A DNA stretch of 64,000 bases, from contig NZ_JNWO01000035.1 in the NCBI RefSeq assembly GCF_000716435.1, positions 1 through 64,000 of the forward strand, given 5' to 3'. A program made the position numbers and the translations under genes. The notes beneath the pieces are model-generated. The model made no database searches. It saw only the letters and a program-made list of their open reading frames with translations, and was not told where the DNA came from. This document shows, in pieces, positions 56,275 through 64,000 of the stretch (the stretch's first letter is position 1; each line of letters begins with the position of its first letter). The DNA comes from Streptomyces xylophagus. Its GTDB lineage: Bacteria > Actinomycetota > Actinomycetes > Streptomycetales > Streptomycetaceae.

Positions 56275-57702
56275 TCACAGCAGCCGCGTTCGCGTATCCG
56301 GCTGATACATCCATACGGCATGTGCGCGCAGCGCCGAAAGCCCTTGGTAGGTCATCCAGATGGGCTGGCGCATTTCCTCGGTCGTTGTGAACGTGGACCC
56401 GTCCCGGCTCCAGGACCAGATGCCGTCGGTCTGCGCCGCCCACACCGCGGCCGCCGCCCCGTTCAACTGCTCCCGCCACGCCTCCTCCAGACCGTCCTGC
56501 CGCGCGATCTCCTGGGCGCCCGGGGTGAGCAGGGCGCGCACGATCCAACTCGCGGTGAAGTGCCGGACGTTGAGCACCTCGTGGTGCGAGGAGTCGTCCG
56601 GGTGGCGTCGGCGCACCTCCTCCCGCAGATTCGCCAGGTCGACGCAGCTGTCGTGCGCGGTCGCCGGGCAGGCCAGCAGCCAGCGCACCCCGTCCTCGCG
56701 CGCCGAACGCTCCACGGGCCCCTCGCCCAGCACACGGGCAGCCCGGTCCAGGGCAACCACGGCCTGAGCGGTGTGCAGAGCGGACGGCTGGGCGGGATGC
56801 GCGGCCCAGGGCAGTGGGGAGAGCCGGTGACTCCAGCAGCGGCGGTGCTGGCGCTGCGGGTCGGAGAGCGCGCCGTCGACCAGGGCCTCCCGCAGCAGAG
56901 GAAGGATCGGCGCGTCCGGTGCCGCGCGCAGCAGACCGCGCATCACGGTGGTGACGACATGGGTCAACGCCCGCCCCGTGGCGTCGAGTTCAGGAGTGAA
57001 GCCGGCCTCGCAGCGCGCCACCTCGTCCGCCAGCCGCTCCCGCGACGCCCCCGCCCGGGCCAGCGCGCCCAGCACCATCGCGGTGACCTCCGGGCGGGCC
57101 ACCGACCCCTGCGAACGGGCCGACCAGCCGCCGCCCTGCAGCCGTAGCCGCCACAGCGTGTCGATGAGGTCGCCGGTGTGCAGCCGGCCGTCCGCCACGC
57201 CCAGGTCCAGCACGATGTGCAGCCCGTACGCCGTGGCCAGGGAGGTCGGCCGGACCGGGCCGTCCAGCTCCTGGAGGGAGTGCGGCCAGCCGACGAGACG
57301 GCCGCGCACCGGGTCGTCGACCACGGCGACCTGGGCGGCGAGCGTGTCGTAGGCCGAAGTGAACACCTGCGGCAGCGGGCCGGGGGCGTTCGGTGCCGGG
57401 GGAGCGGGCGCGGTGAGCGGCGCGGGACCGGCCGTCCGGGCCCGGAGCAGGGCCGCCGCCAGCCAGGTCATCCCGGCCGTGGCGAGGCCGCTCAGCCCGG
57501 CGATCAGATACTTGGCGGGCTCGCCGTCGATCGAGTCGGGCAGCACCTCGAACAGGAACTGGAACACCGCGTATCCGGCGGCCACACACCCGAACCGGCC
57601 GAGCCAGCCCACGAACCGGGCCGGCGGACTCCCGTCGGGCGGCATCGGGCCGGGCGCTCCCGGCGTTCTCAAGGGACCACGTCCCAGCTGCTGTTGAGAC
57701 AA
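56275..57702 (-). CDS. Membrane protein with two N-terminal helices and an alpha/alpha-toroid domain
   Basis: 475 residues. Helices near 33-53 (GWLGRFGCVAAGYAVFQFLFEVL) and 65-85 (YLIAGLSGLATAGMTWLAAALL) anchor a large soluble part in the cytoplasm or outside. It has repeating segments like prenyltransferase/squalene-cyclase toroids: GLHIVLDLGVADGRLHTGDLIDTLWRLRLQGGGWSARSQ and ALHTAQAVVALDRAARVLGEG, and GIWSWSRDGSTFTTTEEMRQPIWMTYQGLSALR. The DxDD motif of terpene cyclases is not evident, so it is probably a non-cyclase relative. It pairs with the cupin gene. Confidence 0.65.
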   Translation of the reverse strand: MSQQQLGRGPLRTPGAPGPMPPDGSPPARFVGWLGRFGCVAAGYAVFQFLFEVLPDSIDGEPAKYLIAGLSGLATAGMTWLAAALLRARTAGPAPLTAPAPPAPNAPGPLPQVFTSAYDTLAAQVAVVDDPVRGRLVGWPHSLQELDGPVRPTSLATAYGLHIVLDLGVADGRLHTGDLIDTLWRLRLQGGGWSARSQGSVARPEVTAMVLGALARAGASRERLADEVARCEAGFTPELDATGRALTHVVTTVMRGLLRAAPDAPILPLLREALVDGALSDPQRQHRRCWSHRLSPLPWAAHPAQPSALHTAQAVVALDRAARVLGEGPVERSAREDGVRWLLACPATAHDSCVDLANLREEVRRRHPDDSSHHEVLNVRHFTASWIVRALLTPGAQEIARQDGLEEAWREQLNGAAAAVWAAQTDGIWSWSRDGSTFTTTEEMRQPIWMTYQGLSALRAHAVWMYQPDTRTRLL

Positions 57703-57803
57703 GGCGCGCTCCCTCCCCCCGGGGTGGCACGTGACGTTCGCGAAGCTTCCAGTCTAAGTGGTCAGCGGTGCACCTGGGGCGCGGACCGGAACCGCCGTCT
57801 CCG

Positions 57804-58385
57804 TCACACCACTTCCTCTGCACGCGGCCAGTGCGTCAGCGCCACATGAAGGGCGTCGACCGCACGCTCCCAGGACCGCTGTACGTCACGCGGCGCGCCG
57901 AAGCCGCCGGTGGACTCCAGGGCGCAGTAGCCGTGGAACGTACTGCGCAACAGGCGTACGGCGTCGGTGAGATCGGGTTCTTCCAGGCCGTAGGCGCGCA
58001 GCATGCCGTAGGTGATCTCAGCGGTGCGCCGCAGGGCGGGGGAGTCGGCGACCAGGGCCTGGTCGACACGGATCTGGGTGGCCGCGTACCGGCCCGGGTG
58101 CTCCAGGGCGTAGGCGCGATAGGCGTCGGCGAAGGCGCCCAGCGCGTCGCGGCCCGTGCGGCCGGCGACCGCGTCGGCGATCCGGTCGATCAGCTCGCCG
58201 CCCGCGAGGAACGCGACCCGGGTGCGCAGGTCCTGGAGGTTCCTGACGTGCGAGTACAGGCTCGCGTCCTTCACGCCGAAGCCGCGGGCCAGGGCGGACA
58301 GGCTGACGTTCTCGAAGCCGACCTCGTCGGCGAGGTCGGCGGCGGCCGCCACGACACGGTCGGCGGTGAGTCCCGCACGAGCCAC
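57804..58385 (-). CDS. TetR-family regulator of the divergent exporter
   Basis: A 193-residue repressor. The N-terminal HTH VVAAAADLADEVGFENVSLSALARGFGVKDASLYSHVRNLQDL is followed by a ligand domain of the WHG type (ALEHPGRYAATQIR, LLRSTFHGYCALESTGGFG). The GTG at 58385 is preceded by GGAGAGG at 7-9 bases. It is divergent from an ABC-2-type exporter across 124 bases, the classical layout of a drug-sensing repressor and its target. Confidence 0.88.
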   Translation of the reverse strand: MARAGLTADRVVAAAADLADEVGFENVSLSALARGFGVKDASLYSHVRNLQDLRTRVAFLAGGELIDRIADAVAGRTGRDALGAFADAYRAYALEHPGRYAATQIRVDQALVADSPALRRTAEITYGMLRAYGLEEPDLTDAVRLLRSTFHGYCALESTGGFGAPRDVQRSWERAVDALHVALTHWPRAEEVV

Positions 58386-58509
58386 GCTGCACCACCTCTC
58401 CTCTGACCTGCGGCAACTGGAGAGCCTAGGACAACAGCCGGTAACAAGAGGCGCGTCCCGCGTGTTTCCGCACCGCCGCCACCGGCCTCCGGCACCAGAC
58501 TTGACCACC

Positions 58510-59790
58510 ATGGACGACGACTCCGGCACCCCCGCCCCCACCGGCCTCCGTGCCACCGCACTCCTCGGCCGCCCCAAACTGTGGCTCATCCCCACCGTGC
58601 TCACCGGCCTGCTCGCTTTCCTGCTGTCCCTGCTCTACATGGGCGGCATCGTCAACCCCAACCGCGAGCTGCGCGACCTGCCCATCGCCCTCGTCAACAG
58701 CGACACCGGCAAACCGCTCACCGGCCAGCAGCAGAACATCGGCACCCAGATCGCCCACGCCATCGTGACGAACACCAGCAGCCGCGCGGCCGGTTGGCGG
58801 CAGCTCACCAGAACCCAGGCCCAGCACGAACTCGACGACGGCAAGGTCTACGGCGCCCTCGTCATCCCCGCCGACTTCACGGACTCCGTCGCCGCGCTGA
58901 CGACCACGAACGCCACCGCCCGGCCGACGATCACCGTGCTGACCAACCCCGGCAAGGGCAGCCTCGGTTCCTCCCTCGCGAGCAAGATCTCCACGACCGC
59001 CGCGCAGCAGGCCTCCCTCACCATCGGCAAGCAGCTCACGGCGGCAGCGGCGAAGGCCGACTCCACACAGAAACTGCTCCTGGCGGACCCGGTGCAGATC
59101 GCCACCCAGGTCGGCCACCCCATCGGCAACAACAGCGGCATCGGCCTGACCGCCTTCTACTACACCCTGCTGCTGGTGCTGGCCGGTTTCATGGGCGGCA
59201 ACGTCATCAGCAACGGAGTCGACACCGCCCTCGGCTACGCCGACAACGAGATCGGCCCCTGGCACACCCGCCGCCCCACCGTTCCCATCAACCGCACCCA
59301 GACGCTGCTCCTGAAGATGGTCATGACGGCCGGCATCACCCTCCTCAGCGTCTCCCTGATCATGATCGCCGGCGTCAGCATCCTGGGCATGGACGCGACG
59401 CACATCCCGCTGCTGTGGATCTACTCCTACTGCGCGGCCCTCGCCGTCGGCCTCGGCGTGCAGGCCATCAACGCCGCGTTCGGCGGGATCGGCCAACTGG
59501 TGTCCATGTTCGTGTTCATCGTCCTGGGCCTGCCGTCCTCCGGCGCCACCGTCCCCCTCCAGGCCGTCCCCGGCTTCTACCGCTTCCTCTCCCACTTCGA
59601 GCCCATGCGCCAACTCAGCGACGGGGTAAGGGCGATCCTCTACTTCGACGCACGCGGCGACGCGGGCCTCACGCGCGCATGGACGATGATCGCCATCGGT
59701 ACGGCGATCGGTCTCCTCTTCGGCTTCGCGATGGTCAGGTACTACGACCGGAAGGGCCACAAGCGCCTCACGCCCCAGCCGACGACCTGA
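58510..59790 (+). CDS. ABC-2/YhgE-type (DUF3533) membrane exporter
   Basis: A 426-residue protein with one N-terminal helix (LWLIPTVLTGLLAFLLSLLYMGG), an extracytoplasmic domain beginning NPNRELRDLPIALVNSDTG (the YhgE/Pip N-terminal pattern), then five helices (FYYTLLLVLAGFMGGNVI to IGTAIGLLFGFAMV). DUF3533/ABC-2 proteins of this type export small toxic molecules or act in secretion. Control by the divergent TetR protein is likely. The ATG has no ribosome site; CAGACT 8 bases upstream could be a -10 box. Confidence 0.82.
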   Translation: MDDDSGTPAPTGLRATALLGRPKLWLIPTVLTGLLAFLLSLLYMGGIVNPNRELRDLPIALVNSDTGKPLTGQQQNIGTQIAHAIVTNTSSRAAGWRQLTRTQAQHELDDGKVYGALVIPADFTDSVAALTTTNATARPTITVLTNPGKGSLGSSLASKISTTAAQQASLTIGKQLTAAAAKADSTQKLLLADPVQIATQVGHPIGNNSGIGLTAFYYTLLLVLAGFMGGNVISNGVDTALGYADNEIGPWHTRRPTVPINRTQTLLLKMVMTAGITLLSVSLIMIAGVSILGMDATHIPLLWIYSYCAALAVGLGVQAINAAFGGIGQLVSMFVFIVLGLPSSGATVPLQAVPGFYRFLSHFEPMRQLSDGVRAILYFDARGDAGLTRAWTMIAIGTAIGLLFGFAMVRYYDRKGHKRLTPQPTT

Positions 59791-59812
59791 GGCATAACTC
59801 ACCTACAAGGCC

Positions 59813-59851
59813 TGAGAGTTGACTCTCACACTTTCTGAGACGACACTCTCA
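59813..59851 (+). promoter_or_regulatory. Leaderless promoter overlapped by two ArsR-type operators
   Basis: Copy 1 TGAGAGT-TG-ACTCTCA at 59813-59828 and copy 2 TGAGA/TCTCA-armed at 59836-59851 share the half-site TGAGAG, 23 bases apart. TTGACT (59819-59824) and GACACT (59842-59847) with 17 bases between form a promoter whose start would fall at or next to the ATG at 59856. The two operators cover both promoter boxes. Confidence 0.7.
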
Positions 59852-59855
59852 GACC

Positions 59856-60464
59856 ATGGATTCCGGCAACCGCTTCGGCGACGTGGAGATCTCCGACCCG
59901 AAGGCCATGCGCGCCCTGGCGCACCCCGTACGGCTCGCGATCCTCGAACGCCTCCAGCGCCACGGCCCCGCCACCGCCTCCCGGCTCTCCCCGCACGTGG
60001 GCGCCACCCCGTCCGTCACCAGCTGGCATCTGCGCCACCTCGCCGGCTTCGGCCTGGTCCGCGACGCCGAGGGCGGCACGGACCGGCGGGAGCGGCGGTG
60101 GGCGGCGGTGGCACGGGGCTTCCGTTTCGAGGTGCCGGAGGACGAGGAGGGCCGGTCGGCCGCGCAGTTGCTGGCCGGGGAGATGTTCGCGCGCAACGCC
60201 GAGCTGCCCCTGCGCTGGCTGGCGGAGACGGCGCCCGAACTGGAGCCGGAGTGGACGAGACTCGCCGGGGCGAACAACACGCGGATCGTGGTGACGGCGG
60301 ACGAACTGGCCGCGCTGAAGGACGCGATGGAGGAACTGATCGCGCCGTACGTCCTCCGCAAGCAGGACCGGCGACCGCCGGGCGGCCGGGATGTCCGCCT
60401 GCTGATGTACGCCCTGCCGGAAGGCCCCGGGAACGAGGACAGCGAGACGGACATACCGGAGTGA
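59856..60464 (+). CDS. ArsR/HTH_20-type winged-helix regulator
   Basis: A 202-residue repressor. The winged helix PKAMRALAHPVRLAILERLQRHGPATASRLSPHVGATPSVTSWHLRHLAGFGLVRDAEGGTDRRERRWAAVARG is the YczE/ArsR-like HTH_20 type, followed by a helical C-terminal domain (AELPLRWLAETAPELEPEWTRL). It has no metal cysteine box. The transcript is probably leaderless, and two palindromes in the promoter indicate autoregulation. The MFS exporter downstream starts with a GTG overlapping its stop by 4 bases. Confidence 0.9.
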   Translation: MDSGNRFGDVEISDPKAMRALAHPVRLAILERLQRHGPATASRLSPHVGATPSVTSWHLRHLAGFGLVRDAEGGTDRRERRWAAVARGFRFEVPEDEEGRSAAQLLAGEMFARNAELPLRWLAETAPELEPEWTRLAGANNTRIVVTADELAALKDAMEELIAPYVLRKQDRRPPGGRDVRLLMYALPEGPGNEDSETDIPE

Positions 60465-61750
60465 AGGGCCGATGGACGCCTCGGCCCGCGCCGGACTCGC
60501 TGTGGCGGGACGGCCGCTTCGTACGGTTCTGGTGCGGCCAGTCCGTCTCCCAGTTCGGCGACCGCGTCTCCGAACTGGCTTTACCGCTCATAGCAGTTGG
60601 GGCGCTGCACGCCTCCGCGAACCAGGTCGCATGGCTCACCGCACTCGTCTGGACCCCGAACCTCCTGGGCTTGTTCCTGGGCGCGTGGGTGGATCACCGC
60701 CCCGCGAAACGCCAACTCATGCTGCTCGCCGACCTGTTCCGGGCCGCCGTACTGCTCACCCTCCCGATCGCCTACGCGCTCGACACGGTGACGCTCGGTC
60801 AGCTGTACACGGTGGCCCTGCTGACCGGCACGGCGGCGGTCGTCTTCAACACGGCGTACTCGTCCTTCTTCGCCCACCTCGTACCGCCGACGTCGTACGT
60901 CGAGGCCAACAGCAAGCTCAGCGCGACCAGATCGGCGTCCTTCATCGCCGGTCCCGCGATCGGCGGCGGCCTGGTCCAGGCACTGTCGGCGCCGGTCGCG
61001 GTGCTCGCGGACGCGCTGTCGTTCGTGGTGTCGGCGGTTCTGGTGGGCCGGACGCGGGTCGACGAACCGGCGGGCACGGGGTCGACCGGTCCGTCGTCGG
61101 CACGTCTTTCGTTGTTACGACGGGCGAGAGAGGGCCTGGCCTTCGTGGTCCGCGAGCCCGTCATGCGGGCGGGCCTCCTCTGCGCCACCACCCTCAACTT
61201 CTTCACGTTCCTGGCGAGCACCGGCCTGCTCGTCCTGTTCGCGGACCGGGTGCTCCAACTGTCGCCGGGCGCCATCGGGTTGGCGTTCGGGCTGGGTGCG
61301 ACGGGCGGCCTGCTGGGCGCGGTGGCGGCTCCGGCGATCGCCCGCCGGATCGGCGTCGGCCGCAGCATCGCCGTAGGGGCCGTACTGTTTCCGGCCCCCT
61401 ACCTCCTCGTCGCGGCGGCGACCGGCCCGACCTGGGCCCGCCTCGGGTTCCTGGGCGCCGCCGAGTTCCTCTCCGCCTTCGGCGTCATGCTCTTCGACGT
61501 GAACCTCAACTCCCTCCAGGCGTCGGTGGTTCCGGACGGGTTGCGGAGCAGGGTGGCGGGCGCTTACAGCACGGTCAATTATGGGGTACGTCCGCTGGGG
61601 GCGCTGATCGGCGGTGAGTTGGCCACACTGGCGGGCTTGAGAGTGACGCTGACGGTCGCGGCGGTCGGGGGAACCATGTCGGCGGCGTGGTTGGTGGCTT
61701 CGCCGATACCGGGGATACGGGTCCTGAAGCCGGCGTCCGACCGGCCCTGA
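60461..61750 (+). CDS. MFS transporter, putative drug efflux
   Basis: A 429-residue major-facilitator protein with about 12 helices: FWCGQSVSQFGDRVSELALPLIAV (helix one), GLFLGAWVDHRPAKRQLMLLADLFRA (the 2-3 loop), then NLNSLQASVVPDGLRSRVAGAYSTVNYGVRPLGALIGG near the end. This sequence pattern is the enterobactin/macrolide-like MFS_3 type. The GTG at 60461 overlaps the regulator stop (GTGA), so both are made from one leaderless message. It exports an unknown small molecule that should be the ligand of the repressor. Confidence 0.9.
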   Translation: MKGRWTPRPAPDSLWRDGRFVRFWCGQSVSQFGDRVSELALPLIAVGALHASANQVAWLTALVWTPNLLGLFLGAWVDHRPAKRQLMLLADLFRAAVLLTLPIAYALDTVTLGQLYTVALLTGTAAVVFNTAYSSFFAHLVPPTSYVEANSKLSATRSASFIAGPAIGGGLVQALSAPVAVLADALSFVVSAVLVGRTRVDEPAGTGSTGPSSARLSLLRRAREGLAFVVREPVMRAGLLCATTLNFFTFLASTGLLVLFADRVLQLSPGAIGLAFGLGATGGLLGAVAAPAIARRIGVGRSIAVGAVLFPAPYLLVAAATGPTWARLGFLGAAEFLSAFGVMLFDVNLNSLQASVVPDGLRSRVAGAYSTVNYGVRPLGALIGGELATLAGLRVTLTVAAVGGTMSAAWLVASPIPGIRVLKPASDRP

Positions 61751-61801
61751 GCGGCTCGCGCGCGCACGCCCAGGGTCGGGGGCCTTACCCGGTCAACTCG
61801 A

Positions 61802-62329
61802 TCAGCCCGCGCAGAGCTTCACGTTCACGGTGTCGCCCGCTTTCACGATCTTCGGGGCGTGGGGGGTCACCTCGACCACCGTGTCCGGCTTGCAGCCCGG
61901 GCTGTTCACGCTGCTCACTGTGCCGAGCTTGAGGTCGGCCTTGAGGAATCGCCCCTTGGTCGTGCGCATGTCCGTGCCCGTGAAGTCGACGGCGACGGGG
62001 CCTCCCCCCTTGCCGAAGTCCATCAGCAGGATGGCCTTCTTGTAGTCGGAACCCTTGGTGGTCGCCGTGGTCGCCGTGGTCATGGGCTTCTCCGCCGTCG
62101 TCGGCGAGGTGCCGCCCGTCATGGAGGCCAGGGCCGTGCCGCCGCCCGCCACGATCAGGGCGGTGGCGACACCGGCGATGAGGGTGGCGCGCCTGCGGCG
62201 GGTGCGGTGGACCATGCCGGCCGTGTCGAAGGCCGGAGTGGCGGTGGAATGCGCGAAGTCGTTCATGGCGTTGATCAGTTCCTCTTCGAAAGGTGTGCAG
62301 CCGGAGGACCGCGGGTCGTGCGAACTCAT
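61802..62329 (-). CDS. Membrane-anchored partner of the sigma factor (putative anti-sigma or signalling protein)
   Basis: A 175-residue protein: a cytoplasmic segment (HDPRSSGCTPFEEELINAMNDFAHS and FDTAGMVHRTRRRRA), one helix (TLIAGVATALIVAGGGTALAS) and an outer domain with a low-complexity TTA linker and two cysteines that could pair. The N-terminus lacks the zinc HxxxCxxC of classical anti-sigma factors. The ATG overlaps the sigma-factor stop as ATGA, so they are coupled. A direct control of the sigma factor is plausible but not shown by motif. Confidence 0.7.
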   Translation of the reverse strand: MSSHDPRSSGCTPFEEELINAMNDFAHSTATPAFDTAGMVHRTRRRRATLIAGVATALIVAGGGTALASMTGGTSPTTAEKPMTTATTATTKGSDYKKAILLMDFGKGGGPVAVDFTGTDMRTTKGRFLKADLKLGTVSSVNSPGCKPDTVVEVTPHAPKIVKAGDTVNVKLCAG

Positions 62330-62895
62330 CGGGTTCCTTCCGTGAGCTGCTCCGATGAAGGGGTGGAGAGTGCGGGAAACTGGCTTCTCAACCGGTCGAT
62401 TCCACGAGCCAGTTGGGAACGGACGGTGCTCGGCGAGATCTTCAGGTCGGCCGCTATCTCGGCGTCGGACAGATCGTGGAAGTACCGCAGCACCACCACC
62501 GTCCGCATCCGCATGGGCAGTTGCTGAAGCGCACGGACCAACTGGTCCCTGCTGTCGATCCGTCCGTACTCGTCGCCCGGCGCGACCGGGTCACCGTCCA
62601 CCGGGTGCTCAGCCGTACGGCGGAACCTTCGCCAACGGTCGTTGGCGAGATTGACCATGATCCGCCGTACGTACGCGTCCGGCGCGTCCTTGGCGCTGAT
62701 GGTGCGCCACTTGCGGCAGGCCCGCTCCAGGGTCTCCTGGACCAGATCCTCCGCCGCGTCGCGGCTGCCCGTCAGGACGAGTGCGCCCCGGAACAGCGCG
62801 GCCGACCGGGCGGCGGCGAACCGGTGGAAGTCCTCCTCCACCGACCCGGCACCGCCGCGCCCTGCGCCCGCTGCCCACTTGGCTGCCAGATCCAC
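62326..62895 (-). CDS. SigE-family (ECF-type) RNA polymerase sigma factor
   Basis: A 189-residue sigma factor. Region 2 is FHRFAAARSAALFRGALVLTGSRDAAEDLVQETLERACRKWRTI through PDAYVRRIMVNLANDRWRR; region 4 is LPMRMRTVVVLRYFHDLSDAEIAADLKISPSTVRSQLARGIDRLR. There is no region 1.1 or 3. A GTG at 62895 after GGAGG is the start; upstream codons lack a sigma domain. It belongs to the actinobacterial SigE/SigM-like group frequently linked to membrane partners, as here. Confidence 0.9.
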   Translation of the reverse strand: MDLAAKWAAGAGRGGAGSVEEDFHRFAAARSAALFRGALVLTGSRDAAEDLVQETLERACRKWRTISAKDAPDAYVRRIMVNLANDRWRRFRRTAEHPVDGDPVAPGDEYGRIDSRDQLVRALQQLPMRMRTVVVLRYFHDLSDAEIAADLKISPSTVRSQLARGIDRLRSQFPALSTPSSEQLTEGTR

Positions 62896-62991
62896 ACGCT
62901 CCTCCCTTCCTGTCACCCCTCCTCGACGGGGAAACGGGCGGATCTGCTGCACGGCCTTTCTGAGACCTGGGTCACAACTCCCTTGGCAGGG

Positions 62992-63792
62992 TCACCCGTT
63001 CACTCCCGTGTAGTGGGTCAGGCTCCACCGCCACAGCAGCCGCGCCGCGAGATACGCCAGCACGCCCACGAGCGGTGAGGCTGCTGCCAGCCAGTACGGG
63101 ACCCCGATGTCGTGGCCGTGCCCGGTGAGTACGGCGGCCGGGAGGTAGGCGACGAACGCGAGCGGAAGGCCGTAGGTGAGGAAGCCGCCCACCGCGCGGG
63201 GCAGGACGTTGAGCGGGTAGCTGCCGAAGGTGCCGAGGAGGTCCTCCAGCCAGCGGCTCCAGTAACCCGCGGACGGATAGCGGAGGGAGGCGCTCGCCAC
63301 GGCCGTGAACAGGGCCGCCTCCAGGAGCATGCCGCCGAGCAGGGCGGCGATCAGGTACGCGGTACGGCCCGCCGTCCAGTCCAGCTGGCTGCGGCTGAGC
63401 GCGCCGACCATCAGGCCGGCCGCGACCGTGAGGTCGCCGATCGCGTTGGTGGGGAAGTACTCCAGCTGCGCCTGGCGGTGGACCGGCATCGGCCGCACCA
63501 GGTAGATGTCGATACGCCCTTCCTGGATGTACCGGCCGATGCCGTGCATCCGGCCCAGGAACAGCACCATCAGCCCGTGCGCCAGCATCCGCGTCGCCGG
63601 GATCAGCAGGACGTCCGAGCTGTCCCAGCCGCCCATGCCGGAGAACCGGGTGAGCAGCACGGTCGCGAACACGATCACCGACACCTGCCAAATCGCGCCG
63701 ATCGCGATCATCAGCAGGAACTCGGTGCGGTACTCGAGTTGGGCACGGAAGTTGAGGCGCGTGATGCGCCATACGATCCGGACGGCTTTCAC
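62992..63792 (-). CDS. ABC-2 family permease (COG3694-like)
   Basis: A 266-residue permease with six helices and no ATPase domain: VWRITRLNFRAQLEYRTEFLLMIAIGAIWQ at the N-terminus, LARMHGIGRYIQEGRIDIYLVRPM-type loop (FLGRMHGIGRYIQEGRIDIYLVRPM), PLNVLPRAVGGFLTYGLPLAFVAYLPAAVL in the C-terminal third. These form ABC-2 exporters together with a second permease (the next gene upstream) and an ATPase, here expected beyond the window. The GTG at 63792 follows AAGGAGG by 9 bases. Confidence 0.85.
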   Translation of the reverse strand: MKAVRIVWRITRLNFRAQLEYRTEFLLMIAIGAIWQVSVIVFATVLLTRFSGMGGWDSSDVLLIPATRMLAHGLMVLFLGRMHGIGRYIQEGRIDIYLVRPMPVHRQAQLEYFPTNAIGDLTVAAGLMVGALSRSQLDWTAGRTAYLIAALLGGMLLEAALFTAVASASLRYPSAGYWSRWLEDLLGTFGSYPLNVLPRAVGGFLTYGLPLAFVAYLPAAVLTGHGHDIGVPYWLAAASPLVGVLAYLAARLLWRWSLTHYTGVNG

Positions 63793-63797
63793 TCGCG

Positions 63798-64000
63798 TCA
63801 ACCTCCTTGGGCTACGACTCGGCGGGCGGCGCGCCGCCACAGGAACCGGGTGAACAGGGCGAGGGCCACCACCCAGGCGCCCTGCAGGGCGAGTTGGGCT
63901 CCCGTGTCGGACAGGGGGATGCGGCCCACGTAGATCGAGAGCGGGACGCTGAGTGTCGCCTGGAACGGCAGGAAGCGGCTCATCGTGAGGAACCAGTCCG
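63798..64000 (-). CDS. ABC-2 family permease, C-terminal part (cut by window edge)
   Basis: The visible C-terminal 66 codons read DWFLTMSRFLPFQATL, then VPLSIYVGR and a final helix GAWVVALALFTRFLWRRAARR. These are the end segments of the partner permease (COG4587-like) of such ABC-2 pairs. It runs off the right edge. The next permease begins 5 bases after its stop, so both belong to one operon. The MSRFLPF methionine is internal, not a start, because the frame continues upstream. Confidence 0.85.
   Translation of the reverse strand, partial: DWFLTMSRFLPFQATLSVPLSIYVGRIPLSDTGAQLALQGAWVVALALFTRFLWRRAARRVVAQGG

Noticed and set aside
1..64000. tRNA, rRNA, insertion sequences, prophage or attachment sites
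   Set aside because: No cloverleaf, transposase, integrase or flanking direct repeats were seen when reading both strands.

Overview
The window is chromosomal DNA from a Streptomyces or very close relative. Codon third positions are almost all G or C. GTG starts, leaderless promoters, Tat and Sec exported enzymes and LacI-controlled carbohydrate loci are abundant. A hairpin repeat common in Streptomyces genomes sits at about 18.3 kb. I found no tRNA, rRNA, CRISPR array, insertion sequence or prophage gene. Both ends cut through genes: cysD on the left and an ABC-2 permease on the right.

Left part (1-8.9 kb). A sulfate-assimilation operon on the minus strand runs sirA, a 59-residue zinc-ribbon protein, cysH, cysC, cysD, with every junction a 4-base stop/start overlap. 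A 27-codon leader peptide precedes sirA. Next come a GNAT acetyltransferase, a secreted protein, a GAF-domain regulator and an AidB-type acyl-CoA dehydrogenase.

Biosynthetic cluster (8.9-16.6 kb, minus strand). Five genes encode SbnA- and SbnB-like enzymes, which make L-2,3-diaminopropionate; a SyrP/TauD-type non-haem iron dioxygenase; a stand-alone adenylation-carrier protein; and an 817-residue membrane protein with a carrier domain, six membrane helices and three soluble blocks, two of them with visible hexapeptide-type sequence. The last two together reproduce the layout of epsilon-poly-L-lysine synthetase (Pls), but split over two polypeptides. This is the best candidate for an undescribed system: a split Pls-type machine that would make a diaminopropionate homopolymer or modified peptide. 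A 528-base AT-richer control region lies upstream.

Middle housekeeping stretch (17-23.8 kb): a BrkB membrane protein, an NmrA-like reductase, two AraC regulators, two VOC proteins, a ThuA-like protein and a Tat-exported alpha/beta hydrolase.

Plant-polysaccharide region (23.9-47.1 kb): three LacI regulators, a sugar ABC transporter, a GH43 xylosidase/arabinosidase, a hydroxyacid dehydrogenase, a carboxylesterase, a GH43/CBM13 exo-beta-1,3-galactanase, a PL4 rhamnogalacturonan lyase, a rhamnogalacturonan acetylesterase and a DUF2264 protein. Together these fit breakdown of xylan, pectin (rhamnogalacturonan I) and arabinogalactan side chains. Seven copies of an AACCGGTT-centred palindrome mark two promoters next to two paralogous LacI genes. 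Some unrelated genes (mmuM, a phosphotransferase-fold protein, a beta-helix surface protein) are interspersed.

Right part (47.2-64 kb). A 1748-residue caspase-like/STAND NTPase/WD40 protein is coupled to an alpha/beta hydrolase and looks like a conflict or phage-defence module. After it come a secreted protein, a Nudix hydrolase, a cupin/membrane-toroid gene pair, a TetR/ABC-2 exporter pair, an ArsR/MFS operon with a leaderless promoter overlapped by two operators, an ECF-type sigma factor with a membrane partner, and two ABC-2 permeases.
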